A stretch of DNA of 64,000 bases from G963665925 sp963676345 (GTDB taxonomy: Bacteria > Bacillota > Clostridia > Peptostreptococcales > Acidaminobacteraceae): contig CAXXTS010000004.1 of assembly GCA_963676345.2 (NCBI GenBank), forward strand, positions 447,609 through 511,608, given 5' to 3'. The notes under the pieces were generated by a model that searched no databases, was not told the DNA's origin, and saw nothing but the letters and a program-made list of their open reading frames with translations. A program made the position numbers and the translations under genes. This document shows positions 25,609 through 32,829 of this stretch, one piece after another. Each line of letters starts with the position of its first letter. The stretch's first letter is position 1.

Positions 25609-26412
25609 ATGTCAATGAATTTCTGTTCTTTGGCGAGTGGAAGCAGTGGAAACTGCCAGTATATTTCAAGTGATATAACACACCTGCTTGTTGACGCGGG
25701 ATTAAGTGGAAAATATATTAGAAATGCGCTTGAGAATATTGATGTGGATCCTGAGTCGATTCACGGTATTCTAGTGAGTCATGAGCACTCTGACCATATT
25801 AAAGGTGTTGGTGTTCTCATGCGTAAATATGGTTTAAAGCTCTATGTAAACCAGTTAACATGGAATGCTATGAAGCACAAGATCGGTGCAATTGACGAGG
25901 AACAGGTGGTTTTCTTTAAGACCAATGAATCCATGACGATTGGTGATATTCAGGTAAAACCCTTTTCGATTTCTCACGATGCTGCGGATCCAGTAGGGTT
26001 CACTTTTTCAATTGAGTCGGCAAAGCTTTGTGTTGCAACAGACTTAGGTATTGCAGACGAGCAAATTGTACATGAAATTTGTGATTGTGACCTACTTATG
26101 ATTGAGGCAAACCATGATGAAGAAATGCTCAAAATGGGAAAATACCCCTACTATTTAAAGCGTAGAATTCTAAGTGAAGATGGACACATTTCCAACGAGT
26201 ACGCCGGTAGTCTTGTGGTAGAAGCGGCGAAAAAAGGCCGGGTCAATCAGGTTTTACTCGGACACTTAAGTAAGGAAAATAACTTTCCCGAACTCGCTTA
26301 CGAGACGGTACGTCAAGTTGTTGAAAACAGCCAAATACAGGTGGGGATTGACCTCAATATTGACATGACCTACAGGGACCGTGTCAGCAGGCTTTACAAA
26401 ATTCGAAAGTAA
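25609..26412 (+). CDS. yycJ: YycJ/WalJ metallo-beta-lactamase fold hydrolase
   Basis: A 267-residue protein with the MBL zinc motif HEHSDHIKGV, further ligands in SHDA and ATDLGIAD, and the N-terminal NFCSLASGSSGNCQYI typical of YycJ. The start is ATG 25609, five bases after AAAGAGG; the upstream in-frame ATG would overlap yycI. YycJ is a DNA exonuclease-like protein usually closing the wal operon. No htrA follows, and rlmH, which often comes next in Firmicutes, is 16 kb away here. Confidence 0.93.
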   Translation: MSMNFCSLASGSSGNCQYISSDITHLLVDAGLSGKYIRNALENIDVDPESIHGILVSHEHSDHIKGVGVLMRKYGLKLYVNQLTWNAMKHKIGAIDEEQVVFFKTNESMTIGDIQVKPFSISHDAADPVGFTFSIESAKLCVATDLGIADEQIVHEICDCDLLMIEANHDEEMLKMGKYPYYLKRRILSEDGHISNEYAGSLVVEAAKKGRVNQVLLGHLSKENNFPELAYETVRQVVENSQIQVGIDLNIDMTYRDRVSRLYKIRK

Positions 26413-26595
26413 GGGTATAGCCTTGCAGTTGAAAATAAAATGTCTAAAGACAATAAAATAAACGTTTAGATAGAGAAGGTGCTCACGGTGATTTTCAAGT
26501 GTGTGCCTTCTCTATTTGTATGTATAGGAGGCATTTCTTAAAATTGATAATCCAAGAAGTCACTGTTGTAATAAATGGCTGCCCTAGAACACATG

Positions 26596-26645
26596 ACAGT
26601 CACAAGACCCTTATGGGGTCCTGTTTCAAACAGGTGGGTGACTGT
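26596..26645 (+). ncRNA. Possible three-way-junction RNA element
   Basis: The outer stem ACAGTCAC/GTGACTGT (8 bp) encloses two hairpins: GACCC-ttat(g)-GGGTC and CCTG-TTTCAAA-CAGG. All three stems are perfectly paired. It resembles no riboswitch or tRNA that I know and lies about 180 bases after yycJ. It could be part of the operon's 3' UTR, a small RNA or a relic. Confidence 0.35.
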
Positions 26646-26811
26646 GAAAAATGGAGGCTCTTTTAAATAAGGCTTTAAGGTGATTTGTGTTTAAAAAGGA
26701 CCTGGCTCTAGCGTAATTTAGTGAGAAAACAGGGCATATAGAGTGTGATATAAAATGTAAAATAATGGAAAACAATGGGAAATAATACGAAATAGTTTTG
26801 TTTCTTGTAGA

Positions 26812-26827
26812 TGTTTCATGTGAAACA
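26812..26827. other. parS-like chromosome segregation site
   Basis: TGTTTCATGTGAAACA differs at one central base from the Firmicute ParB-binding consensus TGTTTCACGTGAAACA. It lies in an intergenic region, and the surrounding genes (dnaB, purA, walRK, rlmH) are origin-proximal in Firmicutes, where parS sites cluster. Confidence 0.65.
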
Positions 26828-26916
26828 AGGGTTAAAATAACAAAAATAGAAAAATATGTTTAACTTGAAATAAACAGTACCAATAGAGCCCATATATACA
26901 GATTCAACAAATTAAT

Positions 26917-26974
26917 AAATCCCCAATAGCTCCCCCTTGTGTTTTAACATAAGAAAGGTCTGATTGGGGATTTT
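26917..26974 (-). terminator. Terminator of the minus-strand RR-HK operon
   Basis: The arms AAATCCCCAAT (26917-26927) and ATTGGGGATTT (26963-26973) form an 11-bp stem just past the kinase stop; the minus-strand sequence after it is T-rich. Confidence 0.6.
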
Positions 26975-26978
26975 GTGT

Positions 26979-28679
26979 TTATTCACTATCAGGCGTCTGC
27001 GATTTTTCCTGATAGCTTTCCTTTTTCCTGCGCGGGAGCATTATGGTTACTGAAGTGCCTTGGTTAAGGGTACTCTGAACATCTACTTTTCCGCGGTGCT
27101 GTTCAATAATTATCTTTGCAATTGCAAGACCAAGGCCTGTTCCACCTGTTTTTTGAGCAGATTCTGCCAGCTTTGTTCTCGACTTATCAGCGCGGTAGAA
27201 CCGGTCAAAAATATGGGGCAGGTCTTCTTTGGAAATGCCAATGCCATTATCATGAATGCCAATACGAACCTGTTTTTCTGTAGAGACGAGTTCCAGTGTA
27301 ATGGTTCCATTGTCTGGTGTGTACTTTATGGCATTATCAATAAAGACACGCAGAGCCTGCTTGAGTTTTTCACAGGAGCCATAAAAGGGGAGTGTAGCTA
27401 CAATGTCAGGCACGATGTTGTGGGCAGAGTCTATTAGACTGGTTTCTTTAACAATTTCATGCATGAGCACACTGAGATCAAATGTTTCCATCTCCATCTT
27501 TAAAGCGCCTTTGTCATTACGTGCAATAAACAGCAAACTTTCTACCAATGACTGCATGTTGTCTGCTTCGCTCTTGATTGCATCAATACTTTCAACAAGA
27601 ATTTCAGGATCTTCCTTTCCCCAGCGGTCGAGCATGTTGGCATAGCCCTTAATGACTGCGATAGGCGTTCTTAACTCATGGGAGGCATCGGAGACAAACT
27701 GACGTTGCCGTTCATATGAAAGTTGAATGTTGTCCATCATTTTGTTAAAAACCATGGCCAAATCTTTCAGCTCGTCTTTTGTGCCGCGGACGTTGAGACG
27801 CTTGTCTAAACTGCTTATAGAGATGTCCTGAACATTGCGTGTCATGATGTGCAGTGGGCCAAGTTGCTTTTGAGAAATACGGGAAGATGACCGTATGGCC
27901 CATAGAATGAGCATAAAACTTAAGAATAAAGAAACAATGGTAATTCTATCCAGCGTCGCCTGTGCTTCTGCCATAGAGTAAGATGCCAGTAAAATGAAGT
28001 TTGTGTCATCAATTTCAAATTGTGACTGGCGGTATATTTTCTCGGGAAAATGGTACTTGAAAGCGGTAAAGGATTCTCTGTTTTCTGCAGGTACCCAGTC
28101 TGGAAACGGTGTTGCTGAGCTTGCAACCGGTTCAAGATACAGATTGTAAATGGTAATGTCAACGCCGAGTAAGCCGAGTATGTCATTGAAATAAGAACGA
28201 CTTTCCTCGCCGCGGCTTTTTGCGCCCAGTTCAATGATGGTCTCAGAACGTGTTGTCAAGTCATCGACAGCATCCTGGTAGAGCGAAAACTTTAATGAAC
28301 CGAAAATGACAAGATTGACAATGACGATCAGCTGAATCATAAAAAGAGCAAATCCAAGTGTCATTTTGAAGGTGATATTGAATCTGAACAGAGACAGAAA
28401 GGTATCAAAGCTTTTAATGTTTTCAAGCCAAGATAAAATACCTTCAAAAAATGGCTGCATGTTGCCTTTGAACCTATCAGTGACTGAGTCAGCAGCGGTT
28501 TGAGCCTTTTCTTCAAAACGGCGAACGGACTCATCAAAATTTTTTTGTGCTCTCTTTTTGCTACGCTTTTTCTGATAGGGCCCTTTGTAGCGTTTATGCT
28601 CAAATTTGTAGTGACCACTGTAGTCATATTCCTTGTACTCAGTATTCGATTTTTGCGTATTCTTTTTTTCTTTACGCAT
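26979..28679 (-). CDS. Sensor histidine kinase with basic N-terminal extension
   Basis: A 566-residue kinase. Membrane segments lie at about residues 105-128 and 243-262, with an extracytoplasmic sensor between. HAMP follows, then HisKA with His334 in SDASHELRTPIAVI, and the HATPase with DNAIKYTPDNG, HDNGIGI and GTGLGLAI. The roughly 100-residue Lys/Arg/Tyr-rich cytoplasmic N-terminus before the first membrane segment is unusual for ArlS/CssS-like kinases. It begins one base after its response regulator gene. The stimulus is unknown. Confidence 0.92.
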   Translation of the reverse strand: MRKEKKNTQKSNTEYKEYDYSGHYKFEHKRYKGPYQKKRSKKRAQKNFDESVRRFEEKAQTAADSVTDRFKGNMQPFFEGILSWLENIKSFDTFLSLFRFNITFKMTLGFALFMIQLIVIVNLVIFGSLKFSLYQDAVDDLTTRSETIIELGAKSRGEESRSYFNDILGLLGVDITIYNLYLEPVASSATPFPDWVPAENRESFTAFKYHFPEKIYRQSQFEIDDTNFILLASYSMAEAQATLDRITIVSLFLSFMLILWAIRSSSRISQKQLGPLHIMTRNVQDISISSLDKRLNVRGTKDELKDLAMVFNKMMDNIQLSYERQRQFVSDASHELRTPIAVIKGYANMLDRWGKEDPEILVESIDAIKSEADNMQSLVESLLFIARNDKGALKMEMETFDLSVLMHEIVKETSLIDSAHNIVPDIVATLPFYGSCEKLKQALRVFIDNAIKYTPDNGTITLELVSTEKQVRIGIHDNGIGISKEDLPHIFDRFYRADKSRTKLAESAQKTGGTGLGLAIAKIIIEQHRGKVDVQSTLNQGTSVTIMLPRRKKESYQEKSQTPDSE

Positions 28680-28680
28680 T

Positions 28681-29370
28681 TTAATCCTCTTTTACAAGAT
28701 ATCCTACACCTCGAATGGTATGAATGAGCTTGGTTTCGTATGCGTTATCCAGTTTTGTTCTTAAGTAACGAATGTATACATCAACGACATTTGTATCTCC
28801 GTAGTAGTCATAGCCCCAAACTTCGTCAAGAATTTGATCGCGTGAGAGTGCAATGCCCTTATTTTGAATCAGATAGTGGAGCAGGTCATACTCTTTTTTT
28901 GTGAGTTCGACCGGTTTTGAGTCAAAAAAGACAGCGTGCTGAGAAATGTCAATTTTGATAGGGCCGCACTCGATGACCGTATGCTCTGGTGCGCTTTGCT
29001 GTGTTGTAAGTGGTCTTCTAAAAATACGGCGTATACGTGCCAGCAGTTCTTCGATGGCAAAGGGCTTGGTTATGTAATCATCTGCGCCCAAATCAAGGCC
29101 CATTACCTTATCCATGGTATCATCCTTGGCGGTGAGCATAATGATGGGAACCTCAGATTCTTTTCGAATACGTCTGCAGACCTCCATGCCGTTGAGTCCA
29201 GGCAGCATAATGTCTAAGACAATAAGGCCGTAGTTTCCCTCTAACGCCTTTTCAAGACCGCTTCGACCGTCGTGCACTTTGTCTACACCGAACCCTTCGT
29301 GCTTGAGTTCAAGCTCAATAAAGCGAGCGATTTTCAAGTCATCCTCTACAATTAGTATTTTGTCATCCAT
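28681..29370 (-). CDS. OmpR-family response regulator
   Basis: A 229-residue regulator with receiver domain (VEDD pair, Asp53 in VLDIMLPGLNG, TKPF Lys) and C-terminal winged helix ending RGVGYLVKED. It resembles ArlR/CssR-type regulators. The start is the ATG at 29370 with GGAGG upstream; the longer reading frame to 29445 would run through the promoter. It is transcribed with the following kinase gene and probably forms a pair with it. Confidence 0.93.
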   Translation of the reverse strand: MDDKILIVEDDLKIARFIELELKHEGFGVDKVHDGRSGLEKALEGNYGLIVLDIMLPGLNGMEVCRRIRKESEVPIIMLTAKDDTMDKVMGLDLGADDYITKPFAIEELLARIRRIFRRPLTTQQSAPEHTVIECGPIKIDISQHAVFFDSKPVELTKKEYDLLHYLIQNKGIALSRDQILDEVWGYDYYGDTNVVDVYIRYLRTKLDNAYETKLIHTIRGVGYLVKED

Positions 29371-29406
29371 GGAATCCTCCCTAAAATGTGACTTTATCTT
29401 ATTTCC

Positions 29407-29434
29407 ATTATATTTCTTTTTTGAAAAGAGACAA
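29407..29434 (-). promoter_or_regulatory. Promoter of the minus-strand RR-HK operon
   Basis: On the minus strand TTGTCT (29434-29429) and TATAAT (29412-29407) are separated by 16 bases, 37 bases before the regulator's ATG. Confidence 0.65.
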
Positions 29435-29524
29435 AGCCCTTTCATGGATATCAGGATGAACTGAATACATTAAAGGGCATAGGCTTTTTAGTCTTATAAG
29501 AAAGCACTTAAAATGAGATTGGGC

Positions 29525-30013
29525 TTATTTTTCTTCAGACTCAGCCATCTCTTCTTGTGAAGGGGGTTCATTTTCTGAATCAGCTTCAGTCTCAGGTGCG
29601 TATCCACCCCTATCTTCTGGCTTTTCTACGATAACCTGATATCTTAAGAGGACCGCTGCAAGCAGCACAATCAGGGAAATTGGTACGGTAATCACACCAA
29701 CTATGAGTGCAACTGTTGCAGGTAGGTTGAGTAGAATTTCCTTGTCTTTAAGAATTTTAAAACGCATGCGGTGGAGTTCTTTGACACCGCTCTCAACACG
29801 TCTTCCAAAGTCTGCATGTGACTTTCGGTAGTCGGCTCTCTGCTTGCTATGGGACGGATCGTCGTTGTTTTCACTTACATCACCGTTCTCTTCAAGCCAT
29901 ATGAGCGCTTCGAGAATATCGCCATCACATGCCTCAAGGGCCGCTCTAGCATCTTTATAACTTACATTTGTTCGTTCGCGTAGCATATCAATTCGTTCAA
30001 GATCAATGTTCAT
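29525..30013 (-). CDS. DUF4342 protein with UBA/TS-N-like N-terminus
   Basis: A 162-residue protein. Residues 1-48 (DLERIDMLRERTNVSYKDARAALEACDGDILEALIWLEE) are a UBA/EF-Ts-like three-helix domain, as in DUF4342 proteins. A linker leads to a membrane segment at about residues 97-122 and an acidic tail. The start is ATG 30013, seven bases after GGAGG; an upstream in-frame ATG at 30037 lies before the ribosome site. The function is unknown. Confidence 0.8.
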   Translation of the reverse strand: MNIDLERIDMLRERTNVSYKDARAALEACDGDILEALIWLEENGDVSENNDDPSHSKQRADYRKSHADFGRRVESGVKELHRMRFKILKDKEILLNLPATVALIVGVITVPISLIVLLAAVLLRYQVIVEKPEDRGGYAPETEADSENEPPSQEEMAESEEK

Positions 30014-30151
30014 CTCATTTCCTCCTTCATATTCCATCTCTTATTGAGTTGTCTTCGTATAATCTACTTAAAGCATACGCCCAAGATTTTAAGATTTGTT
30101 AAGTGGGAGATTAAAACTAGATGAGAACAGAGTGAGATGAAATTCAAAAAT

Positions 30152-30202
30152 AAAAAAGAGCCTTGCAAATGTCCTTATTAAAGGCAAATTGCAAGGCTCT
30201 TG
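30152..30202 (-). terminator. Terminator after the 80-residue protein gene
   Basis: The arms AAGAGCCTTGCAA and TTGCAAGGCTCTT form a 13-bp perfect stem, with a T run on the minus-strand side (AAAAAA at 30150-30155 on the plus strand). Confidence 0.85.
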
Positions 30203-30219
30203 AAAATTTAATGGAATCT

Positions 30220-30462
30220 TCATGACTTATGAAGTGCATTCTTAACGTCATACATATGGTATTCAACAGGCAGTGTGTCGACCACTATTTTTCCTATTAG
30301 TGTACGTTTATCGGTTGAAATTGTAGTGTCAGCTGTGAACGTGCCTTCTTTAAGAATGGCCTTTGTATCGAGTAGGGCCACTTTGCCAAATGCATTGCAT
30401 GTTAGGTCTGTATGACCTGAAATGACACGTCCGTCTTCTAGTACTAAAATACCTTTATTCAT
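30220..30462 (-). CDS. Small conserved-looking protein of unknown function
   Basis: An 80-residue protein beginning MNKGILVLEDGRVISGHTD. GAGGAGG lies eight bases before the ATG and a strong terminator follows, so it is very likely real. The N-terminal segment resembles the start of carbamoyl-phosphate synthase small subunits (LVLEDG..F.G), but it lacks everything downstream. I cannot name it. Confidence 0.7.
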   Translation of the reverse strand: MNKGILVLEDGRVISGHTDLTCNAFGKVALLDTKAILKEGTFTADTTISTDKRTLIGKIVVDTLPVEYHMYDVKNALHKS

Positions 30463-30650
30463 TTTTGTTTCCTCCTCTTATTTCTGTCTCACTGGACAGC
30501 CTTAATATCAGGTGGGTATTATGTTATACTTCAAAAAATTATATCATATAAGATCAATATTTCAAGTATGTACCCAAAATATTCAAGTTCGTGCGAATTT
30601 ATCTGGCAGGTGGATATATATTATAGTAGAGAGTATGAAGGAGGCAGAAT

Positions 30651-31289
30651 ATGAAGGTAATTGACTTGACTCATGTGTTGAATAATCATATTTCAGTGTA
30701 TCCAGGAACAGAAATGCCAAAGATTACAGATGTACTCAGTGTTGAGATCGATGGTGCAGCTGAAAAGAAAATAGAAATACACTCACATACAGGAACCCAT
30801 ATGGATGCACCGGCACATATTTGTGCTGACGGTATAACTCTAGACGCATTTAATCCGGCAGATTTTGTAGGTAAAGCCCTAGTGATAGATGTGAGCCATT
30901 TAAAAGATCGGATTGGATTTGAAGATTTACTCCCCTTTGGCCCATGGCTAAGAGATGTCAATTTCGTTTTCTTTAGAACAGGATGGAGTCAGTTCTGGGG
31001 AAGCGAGGACTATTTGCAGGATTACCCTGTTCTGACAAAGAAGGCTGCAAACTGGCTTTGTGAACAGCGGGTTAGAGGTGTTGGCATCGATACTTTATCA
31101 GTAGACCGCTTGGATGAAACCACTTATCCAGTACATAAAATTCTACTGGGCTGCAATATGTTCATTATTGAGAACCTGAAAAATTTGGAGCTACTACCTG
31201 ACAAACCAGTCGATGTAGTGTGTTTGCCACTAAATATTGAAAATGGAGATGGCGCGCCCGTGCGGGTTATTGCCATGGTGGAAAAATAG
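30651..31289 (+). CDS. Cyclase family protein (kynurenine formamidase-like)
   Basis: A 212-residue metal hydrolase of the cyclase superfamily. The signature HSHTGTHMDAPAHI near residues 43-56 carries the metal-binding His/Asp residues, and the C-terminal half has GVGIDTLSVD. Related enzymes hydrolyse N-formylkynurenine or cyclic amides. No tryptophan-catabolism genes are nearby, so the substrate is open. AAGGAGG precedes the ATG. Confidence 0.88.
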   Translation: MKVIDLTHVLNNHISVYPGTEMPKITDVLSVEIDGAAEKKIEIHSHTGTHMDAPAHICADGITLDAFNPADFVGKALVIDVSHLKDRIGFEDLLPFGPWLRDVNFVFFRTGWSQFWGSEDYLQDYPVLTKKAANWLCEQRVRGVGIDTLSVDRLDETTYPVHKILLGCNMFIIENLKNLELLPDKPVDVVCLPLNIENGDGAPVRVIAMVEK

Positions 31290-31293
31290 CAAT

Positions 31294-31359
31294 ATTACAG
31301 AAATATTACAAAACCTTTGAGTCCCCAGTTTTGCACCGGTGGTTTACGCATTCTATATA
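31294..31359 (+). promoter_or_regulatory. OmpR-family (WalR-like) box and promoter
   Basis: ATTACA-GAAAT-ATTACA at 31294-31310 is the reverse complement of a TGTAAT-N5-TGTAAT direct repeat, the WalR consensus. Twenty bases downstream begins TTGCAC (31331-31336), with TATATA (31354-31359) after 17 bases. A site just upstream of the -35 fits an activator. It precedes the secreted carbohydrate-binding protein gene. The paralogous regulator at 28681-29370 is an alternative binder. Confidence 0.6.
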
Positions 31360-31419
31360 CAAAGCAGTGATAAACCGTGTAACTGAAGGGGCAAGCCCCT
31401 TACATAAAGGAGGATAATC

Positions 31420-32700
31420 ATGAAAGGTTTTAAAAAATTTCTGAGTGTCACACTGGCAGCAGCATTAGTGCTGGCCGCGTCTGCAGTGAGTTTTGCAGAT
31501 TCAGCCCCAAGCTGGCTTATGAATAAGGACTATGAAGAAGGGGATTATGTAAAATTCAGAGGCAGTATTTACATCGTTACTAAAGATCATGAGTCTACGG
31601 CAGACAAATATCCTGGCAATAGTAGCTACTGGAGTTTTTACAAAAAAGGCGCTGGATTTGCAAAAGGCGAATTGCCGACAACCGGCGGTTATGACCATCC
31701 GTCTGACAGAGACCGTGATAGAGATGAAGACCGCGATAGAGATGATGTAGATTCAGATGATGAGCGCATCTATGAAGAGCGTCAAGTGAAAGTTTACTAT
31801 GAAATTGAAGATGTAGATGAAGATGGCTACACTGCAAAAATCACGATTGATAATGAAAATGAGATAGATCTAGAAGACTGGTCGCTGATGTTTGATTTTG
31901 ATGATGATGAAGAAATCGTCGATTTCGATTCTGATGTTGATGTAGATCAAACTGGGGATGATGTTGTTATTACTCCAGATTCAGAATGGATGGCTGTTGA
32001 GTCTGAATCAGATATTTCTTTTGAAATTGAAATTGAAGCGGACTACAAGGTAGAGTCAGATGATGAGGACGATGATGCAGACGAAGCAGATTTTGAAGAT
32101 CAGATTGAGCTGCCATCAGACTTTGATTTGGATTTGGTCTTTGAATCTGTAGAGACCGGAGCAGTCCTTATTCAAATGGATGAACCGGACTTTGATGATG
32201 ACCTGTTTACGCCAGAAGTAAGCGTTGGCGATGAAGAACAAGAAATTGAATGGGGCGAATCGGCACTGTTTACAGATCTGATTGCGGACGAAGACTACGA
32301 AATTGAGGCGGACTCTTATGAAGAGGACGGTGTACTATACCGTGCGGTTATTGAAGAAGACGAAGTTTCAGTGGATTCAGAAGAGCTTAAAGTCATTGAA
32401 ATTTACTACGAAGAGGTTGAACAGGAAGAAGAGACAGGCAAAGTGCTTGTTTATATGTTTAAGCCAAGCTTTGATGAAGATCTATTCACACCAGAAATCA
32501 CAATCGATGGTATAGAAAAGGATGTTGATTGGGGCGAGTATGTCTACTTCAAGAACCTTGAAGCAGGTGAAAGTTTTGATGTAGAAGCAGAGGACTATGA
32601 AATTGATGGAGAAACATTTGAACCTGAGCTCAGTGTTGATGAAGTATATGTTGAAGAAGACAAGGTTAATTATGTACTGATTAAGTATGTAAGAGACTAA
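31420..32700 (+). CDS. Secreted very acidic carbohydrate-binding-like protein
   Basis: A 426-residue protein with a signal peptide (residues 1-26, ending SFA). Residues about 29-70 (SWLMNKDYEEGDYVKFRGSIYIV) match a CBM5/12 chitin-binding-like module. After an Asp/Arg dipeptide linker (about 88-106) a region near 122-215 has the layout of a CBM2-like module but is extremely Asp/Glu-rich. Two repeats of about 95 residues follow (marked TGAVLIQMDEPDFDDDLFTPE and TGKVLVYMFKPSFDEDLFTPE). No catalytic domain is seen. It is probably wall- or polysaccharide-associated. AAAGGAGG precedes the ATG. Confidence 0.8.
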   Translation: MKGFKKFLSVTLAAALVLAASAVSFADSAPSWLMNKDYEEGDYVKFRGSIYIVTKDHESTADKYPGNSSYWSFYKKGAGFAKGELPTTGGYDHPSDRDRDRDEDRDRDDVDSDDERIYEERQVKVYYEIEDVDEDGYTAKITIDNENEIDLEDWSLMFDFDDDEEIVDFDSDVDVDQTGDDVVITPDSEWMAVESESDISFEIEIEADYKVESDDEDDDADEADFEDQIELPSDFDLDLVFESVETGAVLIQMDEPDFDDDLFTPEVSVGDEEQEIEWGESALFTDLIADEDYEIEADSYEEDGVLYRAVIEEDEVSVDSEELKVIEIYYEEVEQEEETGKVLVYMFKPSFDEDLFTPEITIDGIEKDVDWGEYVYFKNLEAGESFDVEAEDYEIDGETFEPELSVDEVYVEEDKVNYVLIKYVRD

Positions 32701-32751
32701 TGTGATTTAGGGCAGGAACACATAACAAGAGGTTTAAATTAAGTAAGTGAT

Positions 32752-32816
32752 AAAGAGCACCTGCAGTTGACACACCTTGTGTGATCTTTTGCAGGTGCTC
32801 TTTTAAGGTTGTACAT
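32752..32816. terminator. Bidirectional intrinsic terminator
   Basis: AAAGAGCACCTGCA and TGCAGGTGCTCTTTT form a 14-bp stem with A/T runs on both sides. It serves the plus-strand secreted protein gene and the minus-strand ABC-F gene, which converge here. Confidence 0.85.
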
Positions 32817-32829
32817 AGGCAGATAGATA

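Larger units (their letters stand above)
26413..26978. other. Convergent intergenic region with several structures
   Basis: This 566-base gap between converging operons has no convincing gene. It holds a weak hairpin after yycJ (AGAGAAGG/CCTTCTCT, 26472-26513), a three-way-junction fold (26596-26645), a parS-like palindrome (26812-26827) and, at its right end, the terminator of the minus-strand kinase gene. Confidence 0.6.

Noticed and set aside
26606..26645. tRNA gene suggested by a T-arm-like hairpin CCTG-TTTCAAA-CAGG
   Set aside because: No D-arm, anticodon arm or acceptor stem of tRNA length can be fitted; the loop does not match TTCRANY.
27060..27645. Open frames on the plus strand opposite the histidine kinase gene
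   Set aside because: They are mirror frames of a gene with clear kinase motifs, without ribosome sites.
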